Below are positions 21,868 to 28,887 of a stretch of 35,849 nt of DNA, in pieces (within the stretch, counting starts at the first letter, position 1; each line of letters begins with the position of its first letter). The position numbers and the translations under genes were made by a program. The notes below the pieces were generated by a model. It searched no databases, was not told where the DNA came from, and saw nothing but the letters and a program-made list of their open reading frames with translations. Source of the stretch: Oscillospiraceae bacterium (lineage in GTDB: Bacteria; Bacillota; Clostridia; Oscillospirales; Acutalibacteraceae); NCBI GenBank assembly GCA_031267965.1, contig JAIRYC010000107.1:1-35849 (forward strand), in the 5' to 3' direction.

Positions 21868-23829
21868 ATGAAAATGAAAAAAATAATTCTTGCGCTGGCG
21901 GCCTTAACGCTTGCTGCGGCAATGCTTGTCGGCGGCTCGCTCGCTTGGCGGGACTACACCCAACACAAAACCAACGAGACCCGCGGCGGCGAGGATGTGC
22001 TTTACACGGTAAAGCTTGTTGAAGACTATACCGAGCGCAAAAACTGGAAGAAAGAGCAAGGCAAGGTTGACAAAAAGATCCGTGTTACTAATGACGGTTT
22101 GACGAACGGAAATTACGGCACATCGTATGTACGGCTGCAACTGAAAGACTATATGGAAATTGGCAAAAAACAGCAAACCTACACCGGTGTACGTTATATG
22201 ATTGACACAAATGGTAATTTTGTGTATTACTCTACGCAAGAAGCGGCGCAAACGGCTTATCCCGGGCACAAGGTTGCCCACTTAACGGACGCAATCCACA
22301 ACATCACCGGCTGGTTTATCCAAACGCAGGCAAAAGACCCAAACGGACAATACGGTGCGTTTTTGTGCACAAAAATTACGGATGGTGCTGCAACCTCTGT
22401 TTTGCCGGGCTACACCCGCGCAGATTATGAAGCGGACGTTAATCACCAGATTGTCCCTAATGGCGAATGCGCGTATCATCTTAAACTTTGGGATGACGCA
22501 AAAACGGCAATTGACGACTATGTTCAGGTGAACCTTGGCCATGACGTCGTTTTGCTTGCGGACTGGGACGGCAAACCCACGGCAAAGTGGATTCTTGCAC
22601 CGGATGGTTGGATATACTGGGGACAGGCGCTCAAGCCCGGCGAAACCAGCGTCAACCTTGTGGAGTCACTTGAACTGCTGAAGAACCCAGAAGGCACTTT
22701 TTACTATGCCCTGCACGTGGATATGCAGTCCGTATCGAAGGACAAACTGGGCGAGTGGACAGACATGCCTGGTAAAATTGATGATAGCTACAAAGGCGGC
22801 GGGCAAACCACATCAAATGGATCGACCAGCTCCAACAGCATAACGCTGATTGAGCAAGTCGGCAACAGGGTGTTGAGCACAGCTGACAGCGTGAACTTGA
22901 CTTCCCCAGTGGGTCAGCGCACAACACGTTTCTTTACAACAACAGGCAACGCAGACGATATGCGCATGACGCAGGCCAACACAGGCGGCACGGCAAACGC
23001 GGTCTTTGAGCCGCCAAGTGCCGCCAACCATATGGCTTATGACGACTGGGACAACCGGACGCGCCAGCTGGTGATTCCGCACGGCTATGTGGGCGCGGTT
23101 ACAATCAAGGTGGCGGGGCAATACACCATCACCGTTAATGTGAAGGCAAACGACACAAAGGCAAACCCGCAGCAAAGAGCAAACTCTGCACGTATTGGCG
23201 AAACCTTTGAGGCGGACGGCGTTGAGTGGCGCGTACTGATGAAGGATAACACGCAGGCACTCATCTATGCGGAGCATGCGCTGGCGTTTGATACGATGAG
23301 CCTTGGCTCAAGTTATGCGGACACCAGCTTTTACACTTGGATGCAGGGCTTCTATTCAAAGCTCACGGAACTGCCGCCGTACAATTTGGAAAAGAACGTT
23401 CCTACGCTTGCCGGCGATTATAACACCACCAGCCAATACCGCTATAACAAGCTGCGTGTCTTTCCGCTGAGCATGGAGGAAACTGGATACCGCGGCTATG
23501 ACAATGCGACGATCCGCGATTTTGGCGCAAGCTCTCCGGACCCGAACAAAATCAACACGCGCACAGCAGCCGAACGCGTTAACGGGAACACGGTTATCTT
23601 TGGCAACGAATACGCACTTAAGCAAGAGAAAATTACCGGTGCAACAAGCACTGCGGCAAACCAGTACCAGCCGAACGACTACTTTCTGCGCACGCCTGGG
23701 TTGAACAACAATGCGCTTTCAAATTGGGTCAGTGTTACACCCTATGGCGGCGAAAACGGCTTCTATATGAACGGTTATCGAAATCACGCGGCGGGGTTCC
23801 GCCCGGCCATGTTCGTAAAGCTGAGTTAA
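21868..23829 (+). CDS. Large TasA-like secreted protein with Ig-like and DUF6273-like C-terminal regions
   Basis: A 653-residue exported protein starting at the ATG at 21868 (AAGGTGG five bases upstream; a GTG three codons earlier is too close). The signal peptide ends in AWRDYTQHKTNE. Residues about 40-300 are a paralogue of the preceding protein (KLVEDYTERKNW, SYVRLQLKDYMEI, ITGWFIQTQAKDPNGQYGAF, GECAYHLKLWDD, WIYWGQALKPGET). A Gly/Ser/Thr linker leads to an Ig-like beta region ending in GQYTITVNVKAND (about 312-430). From residue 443 the sequence (FEADGVEWRVLMKDN, FYTWMQGFYSKLTEL, YFLRTPGLNNN, NGYRNHAAGFRPAMFVKLS) matches my memory of DUF6273, a domain frequent in clostridial surface proteins. 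There is no membrane anchor. It could be a tip or adhesin-like subunit (inference). Confidence 0.75.
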   Translation: MKMKKIILALAALTLAAAMLVGGSLAWRDYTQHKTNETRGGEDVLYTVKLVEDYTERKNWKKEQGKVDKKIRVTNDGLTNGNYGTSYVRLQLKDYMEIGKKQQTYTGVRYMIDTNGNFVYYSTQEAAQTAYPGHKVAHLTDAIHNITGWFIQTQAKDPNGQYGAFLCTKITDGAATSVLPGYTRADYEADVNHQIVPNGECAYHLKLWDDAKTAIDDYVQVNLGHDVVLLADWDGKPTAKWILAPDGWIYWGQALKPGETSVNLVESLELLKNPEGTFYYALHVDMQSVSKDKLGEWTDMPGKIDDSYKGGGQTTSNGSTSSNSITLIEQVGNRVLSTADSVNLTSPVGQRTTRFFTTTGNADDMRMTQANTGGTANAVFEPPSAANHMAYDDWDNRTRQLVIPHGYVGAVTIKVAGQYTITVNVKANDTKANPQQRANSARIGETFEADGVEWRVLMKDNTQALIYAEHALAFDTMSLGSSYADTSFYTWMQGFYSKLTELPPYNLEKNVPTLAGDYNTTSQYRYNKLRVFPLSMEETGYRGYDNATIRDFGASSPDPNKINTRTAAERVNGNTVIFGNEYALKQEKITGATSTAANQYQPNDYFLRTPGLNNNALSNWVSVTPYGGENGFYMNGYRNHAAGFRPAMFVKLS

Positions 23830-23867
23830 GCATTATTAAAATTTTACCCTTCGTTGGCCGTCATATG

Positions 23868-24048
23868 CTAGTTTGCCGGGGTTGTCAACACCAATCGTGA
23901 CGAGGAGAGCATAATGGCACAATCGTCCGCTTCCTCAGATTTGACATGCTGAAGAGCGTCCGCGATCTCCATTCTGCTCGCCAGAAGCCCTCAGCCGCGC
24001 TTCCAGATAAGTACCGAAGCGGTTTTGCCGCTCCAGCAATATTCCCAT
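23868..24048 (-). pseudogene. Frameshifted phage-type gene remnant
   Basis: On the minus strand a frame begins MGILLERQNRFGTYLEARL and stops early. A change of frame near codon 25 restores a sensible continuation (MEIADALQHVKSEEADDCA) to a stop at 23868. With the methyltransferase remnant just upstream on the same strand, this looks like decayed prophage DNA. No function is recognised. Confidence 0.4.
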
Positions 24049-24059
24049 TTCAGCCGTTG

Positions 24060-24179
24060 TTATTGTCTCTCCTTGACCCGCCTTGCAGCGATTGTGATAT
24101 ATTCCGGGTTTAACTCAAAGCCGATATACTGCCGCCCCAAAGCTTTGGCGACGACGGCTGTCGTTCCGGCACCCGCCAT
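24060..24179 (-). pseudogene. C-terminal remnant of a DNA (N4/N6) methyltransferase
   Basis: Thirty-nine codons on the minus strand read AGAGTTAVVAKALGRQYIG followed by FELNPEYITIAARRVKERQ. This is the diagnostic end of site-specific DNA methyltransferases (the SAM-binding FxGxGTT motif, then GRxYIGxELxPEY). The first phenylalanine of the motif and all upstream catalytic parts (DPPY region) are missing. The surrounding 520 bases contain no intact gene, so the piece is a fossil, probably of a prophage. Confidence 0.75.
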
Positions 24180-24180
24180 T

Positions 24181-24349
24181 TTTTGACTACCTTCACGTCC
24201 TACCCCTGATACTCAATGGTCACAGGGTAGCTGGGCATACACTTAAAAGAGCGTGATACCTCACGCCCATGCAGTGTATGGGCGATTAAGGCTAATCTAT
24301 CGTTGGCAGACCTCCTGCGCATAAAAAATTTATTGGACCAAATCAAAAA
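24181..24349. other. Gene-poor remnant DNA with two hairpins
   Basis: No intact gene is seen. A short minus-strand frame (MRRRSANDRLALIAHTLHG, ending SYPVTIEYQG) may be another decayed phage-type gene. Two adjacent perfect hairpins lie near 24250-24280 (GCGTGA/TCACGC and CGCCCAT/ATGGGCG), without T-tracts. Confidence 0.35.
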
Positions 24350-25009
24350 TCAGTATACAACTGTGCCTATCATTGCTTCAATCGCTTTGCGCACAATTTC
24401 GTAGCCCCTGCCATTAATGTGTAAGCCGTCCGGCGAAAGCTCGCGGCGCATATTGCCGTGCTCATCCGCCAACAATGGGTGTATATCCAGATATTCGCAC
24501 CCAAGCTTCTCCACCATTTTACGCAGCTCCTGATTGACAGCGCGCACTTTCCCGTTGAATGGTTCCGCGGGATTGCGGCACTTTTGGTGTATGGGGTAAA
24601 GCGATTCCACAATAATGCGGCAATCCGGTATTTCGCGTTGCAGGCGTTCTATAATGATCCGCTGGCTCTCAAGGGTTTCTCCCGCCGTCCAGTTCGCACG
24701 CCAAAAATCATTGATGCCGATGAGCAACACAAGAATTTTAGGGCGCAATACCAGCGCGGAAACATCAAGCCGTCGAATCAGTCCAATGCAAGTATCCGCG
24801 GAAATGCCACGGTTATAAACCTTAAGCCCTACCTGCGGGTAGTGTTTTTCACCCGCGATGGCCCAAAGCTCGGTCAAGCTGTCGCCGCAAAGCACGAGCT
24901 GACCTGTGACAACCTGCTGACTGGCATTGGCAAAGCTACGGCATTTGCGGTTATAATAGCTGCCAAACAGGCGGTCTGTTAAGTTGTTATGAACCATGAT
25001 ACGCACCAT
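24350..25009 (-). CDS. SGNH/GDSL-type esterase or lipase
   Basis: A predicted cytoplasmic hydrolase of the SGNH fold. Block I is GQLVLCGDSLTELW with the nucleophile serine (S44 from the chosen start), block II is VYNRGISADT (Gly), block III is LLIGINDFWR (Asn), and block V is SPDGLHINGRGYE (Asp and His). All four catalytic or oxyanion residues are there, so it should be active on an ester, but the substrate is unknown. The start is uncertain: ATG at 25009 (used here) and at 24997 lack a ribosome site, and a GTG at 25063 lies right behind AAAAAGGA with too short a spacing. The gene lies downstream of der on the same strand and may be read from its promoter. Confidence 0.82.
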   Translation of the reverse strand: MVRIMVHNNLTDRLFGSYYNRKCRSFANASQQVVTGQLVLCGDSLTELWAIAGEKHYPQVGLKVYNRGISADTCIGLIRRLDVSALVLRPKILVLLIGINDFWRANWTAGETLESQRIIIERLQREIPDCRIIVESLYPIHQKCRNPAEPFNGKVRAVNQELRKMVEKLGCEYLDIHPLLADEHGNMRRELSPDGLHINGRGYEIVRKAIEAMIGTVVY

Positions 25010-25129
25010 GTGCGAGAGAGGCTGCGCGCAAAAAGTTATTAAAACTTTGCGCTTGTCCCTCACGTCCTTTTTGCTTTATTTTTTTACGCTATTACTCTTT
25101 TATAAGCGTATGTTTATGTCTCGTACATG

Positions 25130-26446
25130 CTATTTGCTCCCTCTCTCCCTCACAATCCAGCGCGTGGGTGTGCCCTCCAGCCCAAACACTTCACGGATTT
25201 GGTTATCCAGGTAGCGCTGGTAGCTATAGTGAAAAAGATCCGCTTTGTTGACGAAGCACACAAATGTTGGCGGGCGCGTGGATGCCTGCGTCATATAATA
25301 GATTTTAAGCCGCCTGCCCTTATCCGTTGGCGGCTGGACGCGCGCCGCCGCCGCCGCAAGGATCTCATTGAGCCGACCGGTCGGCACGCGCATGGCGTTT
25401 TGCGTATCCGCAAATTTGATTAGCTCCAGCAGCCGGTTCAGCCTGATTTTCTCCGTTGCTGAGATGAAAATGATCGGCGCGTAGCTCATGAAGGCAAAAT
25501 CCTTCATCAACTGCTTACGCTGCACATCCATTGTTTTGCCGTCTTTCTCGACTGCGTCCCACTTGTTGACTGCGATCACGCAGCCCTTGCCGCTTTCGTG
25601 CGCCAGCCCTGCCACCTTGCTGTCCTGTTCGGTAAAGCCCTCCGTCGCGTCAATCATGATCACGCAGACATTTGCGCGCTCAATTGCCATTTGCGCGCGC
25701 AGGGCGCTGTATTTTTCTATATTATCCGCAATGCGGCTTTTGCGGCGCAAGCCCGCCGTATCAATGAGCACAAAATCGCCGTGCGCCGTAGATATATGTG
25801 TATCCGCCGCATCGCGTGTGGTGCCGGCAATGGACGAAACGATGCGCCGCTCCTCGCCGCACAGTGCGTTAACCAGCGAACTTTTGCCCGCGTTTGGCTT
25901 ACCGATGATCGCCACACGCAGGGTATCGTCCTCGTCGCCATCCGTTTCCTCAGGCGGCAAGTGCTGAAACACCGCATCCAGCAAATCACCCGTGCCGTGA
26001 CCATGCACCGAGCTGACGGCAATTGGGTCGCCAAGCCCGAGATTATAAAACTCGTAGAACTCCGGCGGGTTTTTGCCAATGCCATCGCACTTGTTGACAC
26101 AGAGTATGATCGGCTTGCTGCTTTTTTGGAGCATTTGCGCAACCTCGCGGTCCGTAGCTACAACGCCGCTGTGAAGATCGGTAACAAGGATAATCGCGTC
26201 CGCATTGTCGATCGCAACCTGTGCCTGCACCCGCATGGAGCGAAGCAGCTCGTCCCCGCTGAACGGCTCAATACCGCCTGTATCCACCAGTAAAAAACGG
26301 CGGTTGAGCCACTCACAGGCGCCATAAAGGCGGTCGCGGGTAACGCCGGGTGTGTCGTCAACAATGGCCAGGCGCCTGCCCACCAATTTGTTGAAGAGTG
26401 TGCTTTTGCCCACATTCGGGCGTCCGACAATGGCGACTGTACGCAT
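25130..26446 (-). CDS. der: Ribosome biogenesis GTPase Der (EngA)
   Basis: Der is an essential double GTPase acting in 50S subunit assembly. The 438-residue product has both G domains: GRPNVGKST (8-16), DTPGVTRDR, DTGG and NKCD for the first, and GKPNAGKSS (182-190), GTTRDA, DTAGL and NKWD for the second. A C-terminal KH-like domain follows (about 350-438: RVQPPTDKGRRLKIYYMTQAS, PPTFVCFVN). The ATG at 26444-26446 has GGAGA upstream and a good promoter about 30 bases further. The usual downstream neighbour plsY is absent; a GDSL hydrolase follows. Confidence 0.97.
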   Translation of the reverse strand: MRTVAIVGRPNVGKSTLFNKLVGRRLAIVDDTPGVTRDRLYGACEWLNRRFLLVDTGGIEPFSGDELLRSMRVQAQVAIDNADAIILVTDLHSGVVATDREVAQMLQKSSKPIILCVNKCDGIGKNPPEFYEFYNLGLGDPIAVSSVHGHGTGDLLDAVFQHLPPEETDGDEDDTLRVAIIGKPNAGKSSLVNALCGEERRIVSSIAGTTRDAADTHISTAHGDFVLIDTAGLRRKSRIADNIEKYSALRAQMAIERANVCVIMIDATEGFTEQDSKVAGLAHESGKGCVIAVNKWDAVEKDGKTMDVQRKQLMKDFAFMSYAPIIFISATEKIRLNRLLELIKFADTQNAMRVPTGRLNEILAAAAARVQPPTDKGRRLKIYYMTQASTRPPTFVCFVNKADLFHYSYQRYLDNQIREVFGLEGTPTRWIVRERGSK

Positions 26447-26478
26447 TCGTTATTCTCCATAAAATTGCAGATAAGCTT

Positions 26479-26507
26479 AGTATAACAGATTTGGCGGGCA
26501 TTGGCAA
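26479..26507 (-). promoter_or_regulatory. Sigma-A promoter of der
   Basis: On the minus strand, -35 TTGCCA (26502-26507), a 17-base spacer and -10 TATACT (26479-26484) preceded by TGT. Confidence 0.8.
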
Positions 26508-26584
26508 ACGCAAGCTTTTTTCGCCAAGCTCCGTGCAGCCTGTTTTTTGCGGCAGCTAGAGCGGGACTGACACTGCGCAGACAC

Positions 26585-26613
26585 TTGACAATACAATGGT
26601 ACTGTGCTATACT
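26585..26613 (+). promoter_or_regulatory. Strong promoter of the rimP-nusA-infB operon
   Basis: Consensus -35 TTGACA (26585-26590), a 17-base spacer and -10 TATACT (26608-26613) preceded by TGC. Transcription would start near 26620, upstream of a terminator-like hairpin. Confidence 0.88.
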
Positions 26614-26641
26614 ATCTACAATGAGTATGTGCTTGAGAATT

Positions 26642-26668
26642 AAGAGTGGGTCAATTACCCGCTCTTTT
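26642..26668 (+). terminator. Terminator-like hairpin in the rimP leader (possible attenuator)
   Basis: A 10-bp stem AAGAGTGGGT / ACCCGCTCTT (one G-U pair) with a five-base loop, running into TTTT, sits between the operon promoter and the ribosome site of rimP. Because it lies inside the transcript leader, it should stop or attenuate transcription of the operon. Confidence 0.65.
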
Positions 26669-26689
26669 CTGTCAGAAAGGAGGCTTAGC

Positions 26690-27253
26690 GTGTCAAATCC
26701 GCAGGAAGGTGCCGCCGTCAGCGGCAACAAGAAAAAACATCCCGGCGGGATAATTGGCGCAGTGCGCGAAACAGCGCAGCCCCTTGCCAATTCGCTCGGC
26801 CTGATTTTATGGGATGTGCGCTTCTTCAAAGAGGGCGCTGACTGGATTGTATTGCTGGTAATCGACAAAGAAAAAGACGCTTCTCCGGTTGATGAAGACG
26901 CGCCTCCGGGCGTAACCCTGAACGACTGCGAAGCCCTCTCCCGCGCAATTGACCCGCTGCTGGATGAAGCTGATTTTATTGACCGCAGCTACCGTTTACA
27001 GGTTTCCAGCCCCGGGCTTGAGCGCAAGCTCCGCACACAGAACCATTTAAACGCCTACTTGGGCGAGAAGGTTTTTATTCGCCTGCAGCGAGCCTTTGAG
27101 GGTAAGCGCGAATATCATGGTATTCTTGCAAATCTTGACGGCGCGTCATTCACCCTTGAACTGCCCGATGGGCGTGGACTGACCTGCACATTACCGGAGG
27201 TTGCTTGGATTAAGGCAGATGATTTCCAGTCATGGGACCACTTGCAAAGGTAG
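26690..27253 (+). CDS. rimP: Ribosome maturation factor RimP
   Basis: RimP helps 30S subunit maturation. The start is a GTG at 26690 with AAGGAGG six bases upstream; in-frame codons before it lie in the leader hairpin and promoter. The 187-residue product carries the conserved segments LGLILWDVRFFKEG, CEALSRAIDPLLDE, RSYRLQVSSPGLERKLR and the C-terminal SH3-like part (GILANLDGASFTLEL, WIKADDF). The N-terminal ~20 residues and the DKEKDASPVDEDAPPG insert are extra. It opens the operon, 69 bases before nusA. Confidence 0.95.
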   Translation: MSNPQEGAAVSGNKKKHPGGIIGAVRETAQPLANSLGLILWDVRFFKEGADWIVLLVIDKEKDASPVDEDAPPGVTLNDCEALSRAIDPLLDEADFIDRSYRLQVSSPGLERKLRTQNHLNAYLGEKVFIRLQRAFEGKREYHGILANLDGASFTLELPDGRGLTCTLPEVAWIKADDFQSWDHLQR

Positions 27254-27274
27254 GGGCACATGATCCATGTGCCC
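27254..27274 (+). ncRNA. Perfect hairpin in the rimP-nusA gap
   Basis: GGGCACATG / CATGTGCCC, a 9-bp perfect stem with a 3-base loop (ATC), starts directly after the rimP stop and is not followed by T residues. It may be an mRNA processing or stability element. Its position rules out the upstream ATG at 27260 as a good nusA start. Confidence 0.4.
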
Positions 27275-27322
27275 ATCATAAAATTGCACAAAGTAAACCA
27301 CCGAAAGGATGACCCGGAAAAA

Positions 27323-28417
27323 ATGGACATGCAAGAACTTTTCGTCGCACTGCGTATGCTCTCCGAGCAGCGCTCAATCCCTATGGAGACGCTGATTTCC
27401 GCGCTGGAAAAAGCAATCGTCACCGCAGTAAAAAAAGATTACAAAGAGCGTGAAGATCGCGAGGATTTTGTTTTCTGCGAGATTGACGAGGACACTGAAT
27501 CTATGCGCGTTTATTTGCGTAAAAATGTGGTGTCGGAGAGTTTGGACGACGCGACGGATATCCTCCCGGAGGAAGCGCAACGCTACAAGCATGATGCAAA
27601 GCTTGGCGATATTATTGAAATTGATGTTGAGCCGCGCAATCTTTCCCGCGTTGTGGCGGATAAGGTCAAGCATGTACTGCGCTCAGGCATCCGCGAGGCG
27701 GAAAACGTTATGATCCTTGACCGCTACGCGCAGATTTTGGGGCAGATTATCACCGTACGTGTCCATCGGATTGACACCGAAACCGGAGATGCGTTTGTTG
27801 AAGTCGGCAAGCAAGAAGAACTCCTGCCACGCTCTGCCCAGCTTCCGGAGGAGAACTTCCGCGTGGGCGACCTAATCAAGCTTTTTGTTGTGGACGTCCG
27901 TGCAACTGAAAAGGAGCGCAAACCGCGCCCAATCCTCAGCCGCAAGGATCCCGGGCTTGTGCGCCGTTTATTTGAGCTGGAAGTACCCGAAATCTCCGAC
28001 GGCTACGTTAAGATTAAAGACGTGAGCCGCGAGGCGGGTGCGCGCAGCAAAATTTCCGTTTACAGTGAGGACCCGAATATTGATCCCGTCGGCGCGTGCA
28101 TTGGCCCGCGCAGCCAGCGCGTCAGCCGCATTACCGATACCCTCAGCGGCGAGCGCATTGATATCATCCGCTACAGCGAGGACATTGCGGAATACATTAC
28201 TGCAGCGCTTTCGCCCGCGGACGTGCTTAGGGTTGCCATTGTGCCAAATGAGGAGCGGTCCGTGCACGTGATTGTGCCGGATAACCAACTCTCGCTGGCA
28301 ATTGGCAACAAGGGGCAAAACGTGCGCCTTGCTGCAAAGCTCACCGGTTGGAAGATTGACCTCAGTTCTGAAACCGAGGAGTCCGGCCCGGTGATTGACC
28401 TGGACGCGGAAATGTAA
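27323..28417 (+). CDS. nusA: Transcription termination/antitermination factor NusA
   Basis: NusA binds RNA polymerase and controls pausing, termination and antitermination. The start at 27323 (MDMQELFVALRMLSEQRSIP) fits the family's N-terminus, although its ribosome site is weak (GGAAAAA, with AAAGGATG further up). A longer in-frame start at 27260 lies in a hairpin and has no site. The 364 residues show the N-terminal polymerase-binding domain, the S1 domain (LGQIITVRVHRIDTETGDAFVE), and two KH domains (DPVGACIGPRSQRVSRI, and LSLAIGNKGQNVRLAAKLTGWKI). As in other Firmicutes, the acidic C-terminal repeats of E. coli NusA are missing. Confidence 0.96.
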   Translation: MDMQELFVALRMLSEQRSIPMETLISALEKAIVTAVKKDYKEREDREDFVFCEIDEDTESMRVYLRKNVVSESLDDATDILPEEAQRYKHDAKLGDIIEIDVEPRNLSRVVADKVKHVLRSGIREAENVMILDRYAQILGQIITVRVHRIDTETGDAFVEVGKQEELLPRSAQLPEENFRVGDLIKLFVVDVRATEKERKPRPILSRKDPGLVRRLFELEVPEISDGYVKIKDVSREAGARSKISVYSEDPNIDPVGACIGPRSQRVSRITDTLSGERIDIIRYSEDIAEYITAALSPADVLRVAIVPNEERSVHVIVPDNQLSLAIGNKGQNVRLAAKLTGWKIDLSSETEESGPVIDLDAEM

Positions 28418-28485
28418 AGCCGGTATGGATTACTGTCAATCGCTGTAAAGCATCAGGGCATACGGACGGAGAGAGGTGATGTACC

Positions 28486-28887
28486 ATGAGCGAGGGCAAG
28501 GCAGCACAGCCGATTAAAAAGCGAAAAATCCCTGTGCGGCGCTGCATTGGCTGCGGCGAACACAAAGAAAAGCATAGTCTGCTCCGCGTGGTAAAGCCTC
28601 CGGAAGATACGCCAAACACCAATTTATCGGAAACTCCGGCGCCCGACGGCAAAAACAGGCCGCAGAGCACCATCAGCCTTGATCCCACAGGAAAAAAGAA
28701 CGGGCGCGGAGCTTACCTCTGTCCCGACCTTGAGTGCCTAAAAAAGGCCCGCAAGCGCAATGCCTTGTCTCATGCGTTCAAATGCCGCGTGCCGGACGAA
28801 ATCTATATCCAGCTGGAAGAACAGCTTGCCGCAATTACGGCGCAAATACCCGCCGAACCCCGAGAGGAGAAACTGAATGCGAACTAA
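28486..28887 (+). CDS. ylxR: YlxR/RnpM RNA-binding protein with insertion
   Basis: A 133-residue product of the YlxR (DUF448) family, reported in Bacillus to bind RNase P and called RnpM. Seen here: a basic start KKRKIPVRRCIGCGEHKEK, LLRVVK, then GRGAYLCPDLECLKKARKRNALSHAF. The canonical protein is about 90 residues; here roughly 30 residues rich in Pro, Thr and Asn (EDTPNTNLSETPAPDGKNRP) sit between the RVVK strand and the DPTGK loop. AGAGGTG precedes the ATG. The end overlaps infB by 11 bases. The L7Ae-like gene ylxQ that normally follows is absent. Confidence 0.92.
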   Translation: MSEGKAAQPIKKRKIPVRRCIGCGEHKEKHSLLRVVKPPEDTPNTNLSETPAPDGKNRPQSTISLDPTGKKNGRGAYLCPDLECLKKARKRNALSHAFKCRVPDEIYIQLEEQLAAITAQIPAEPREEKLNAN

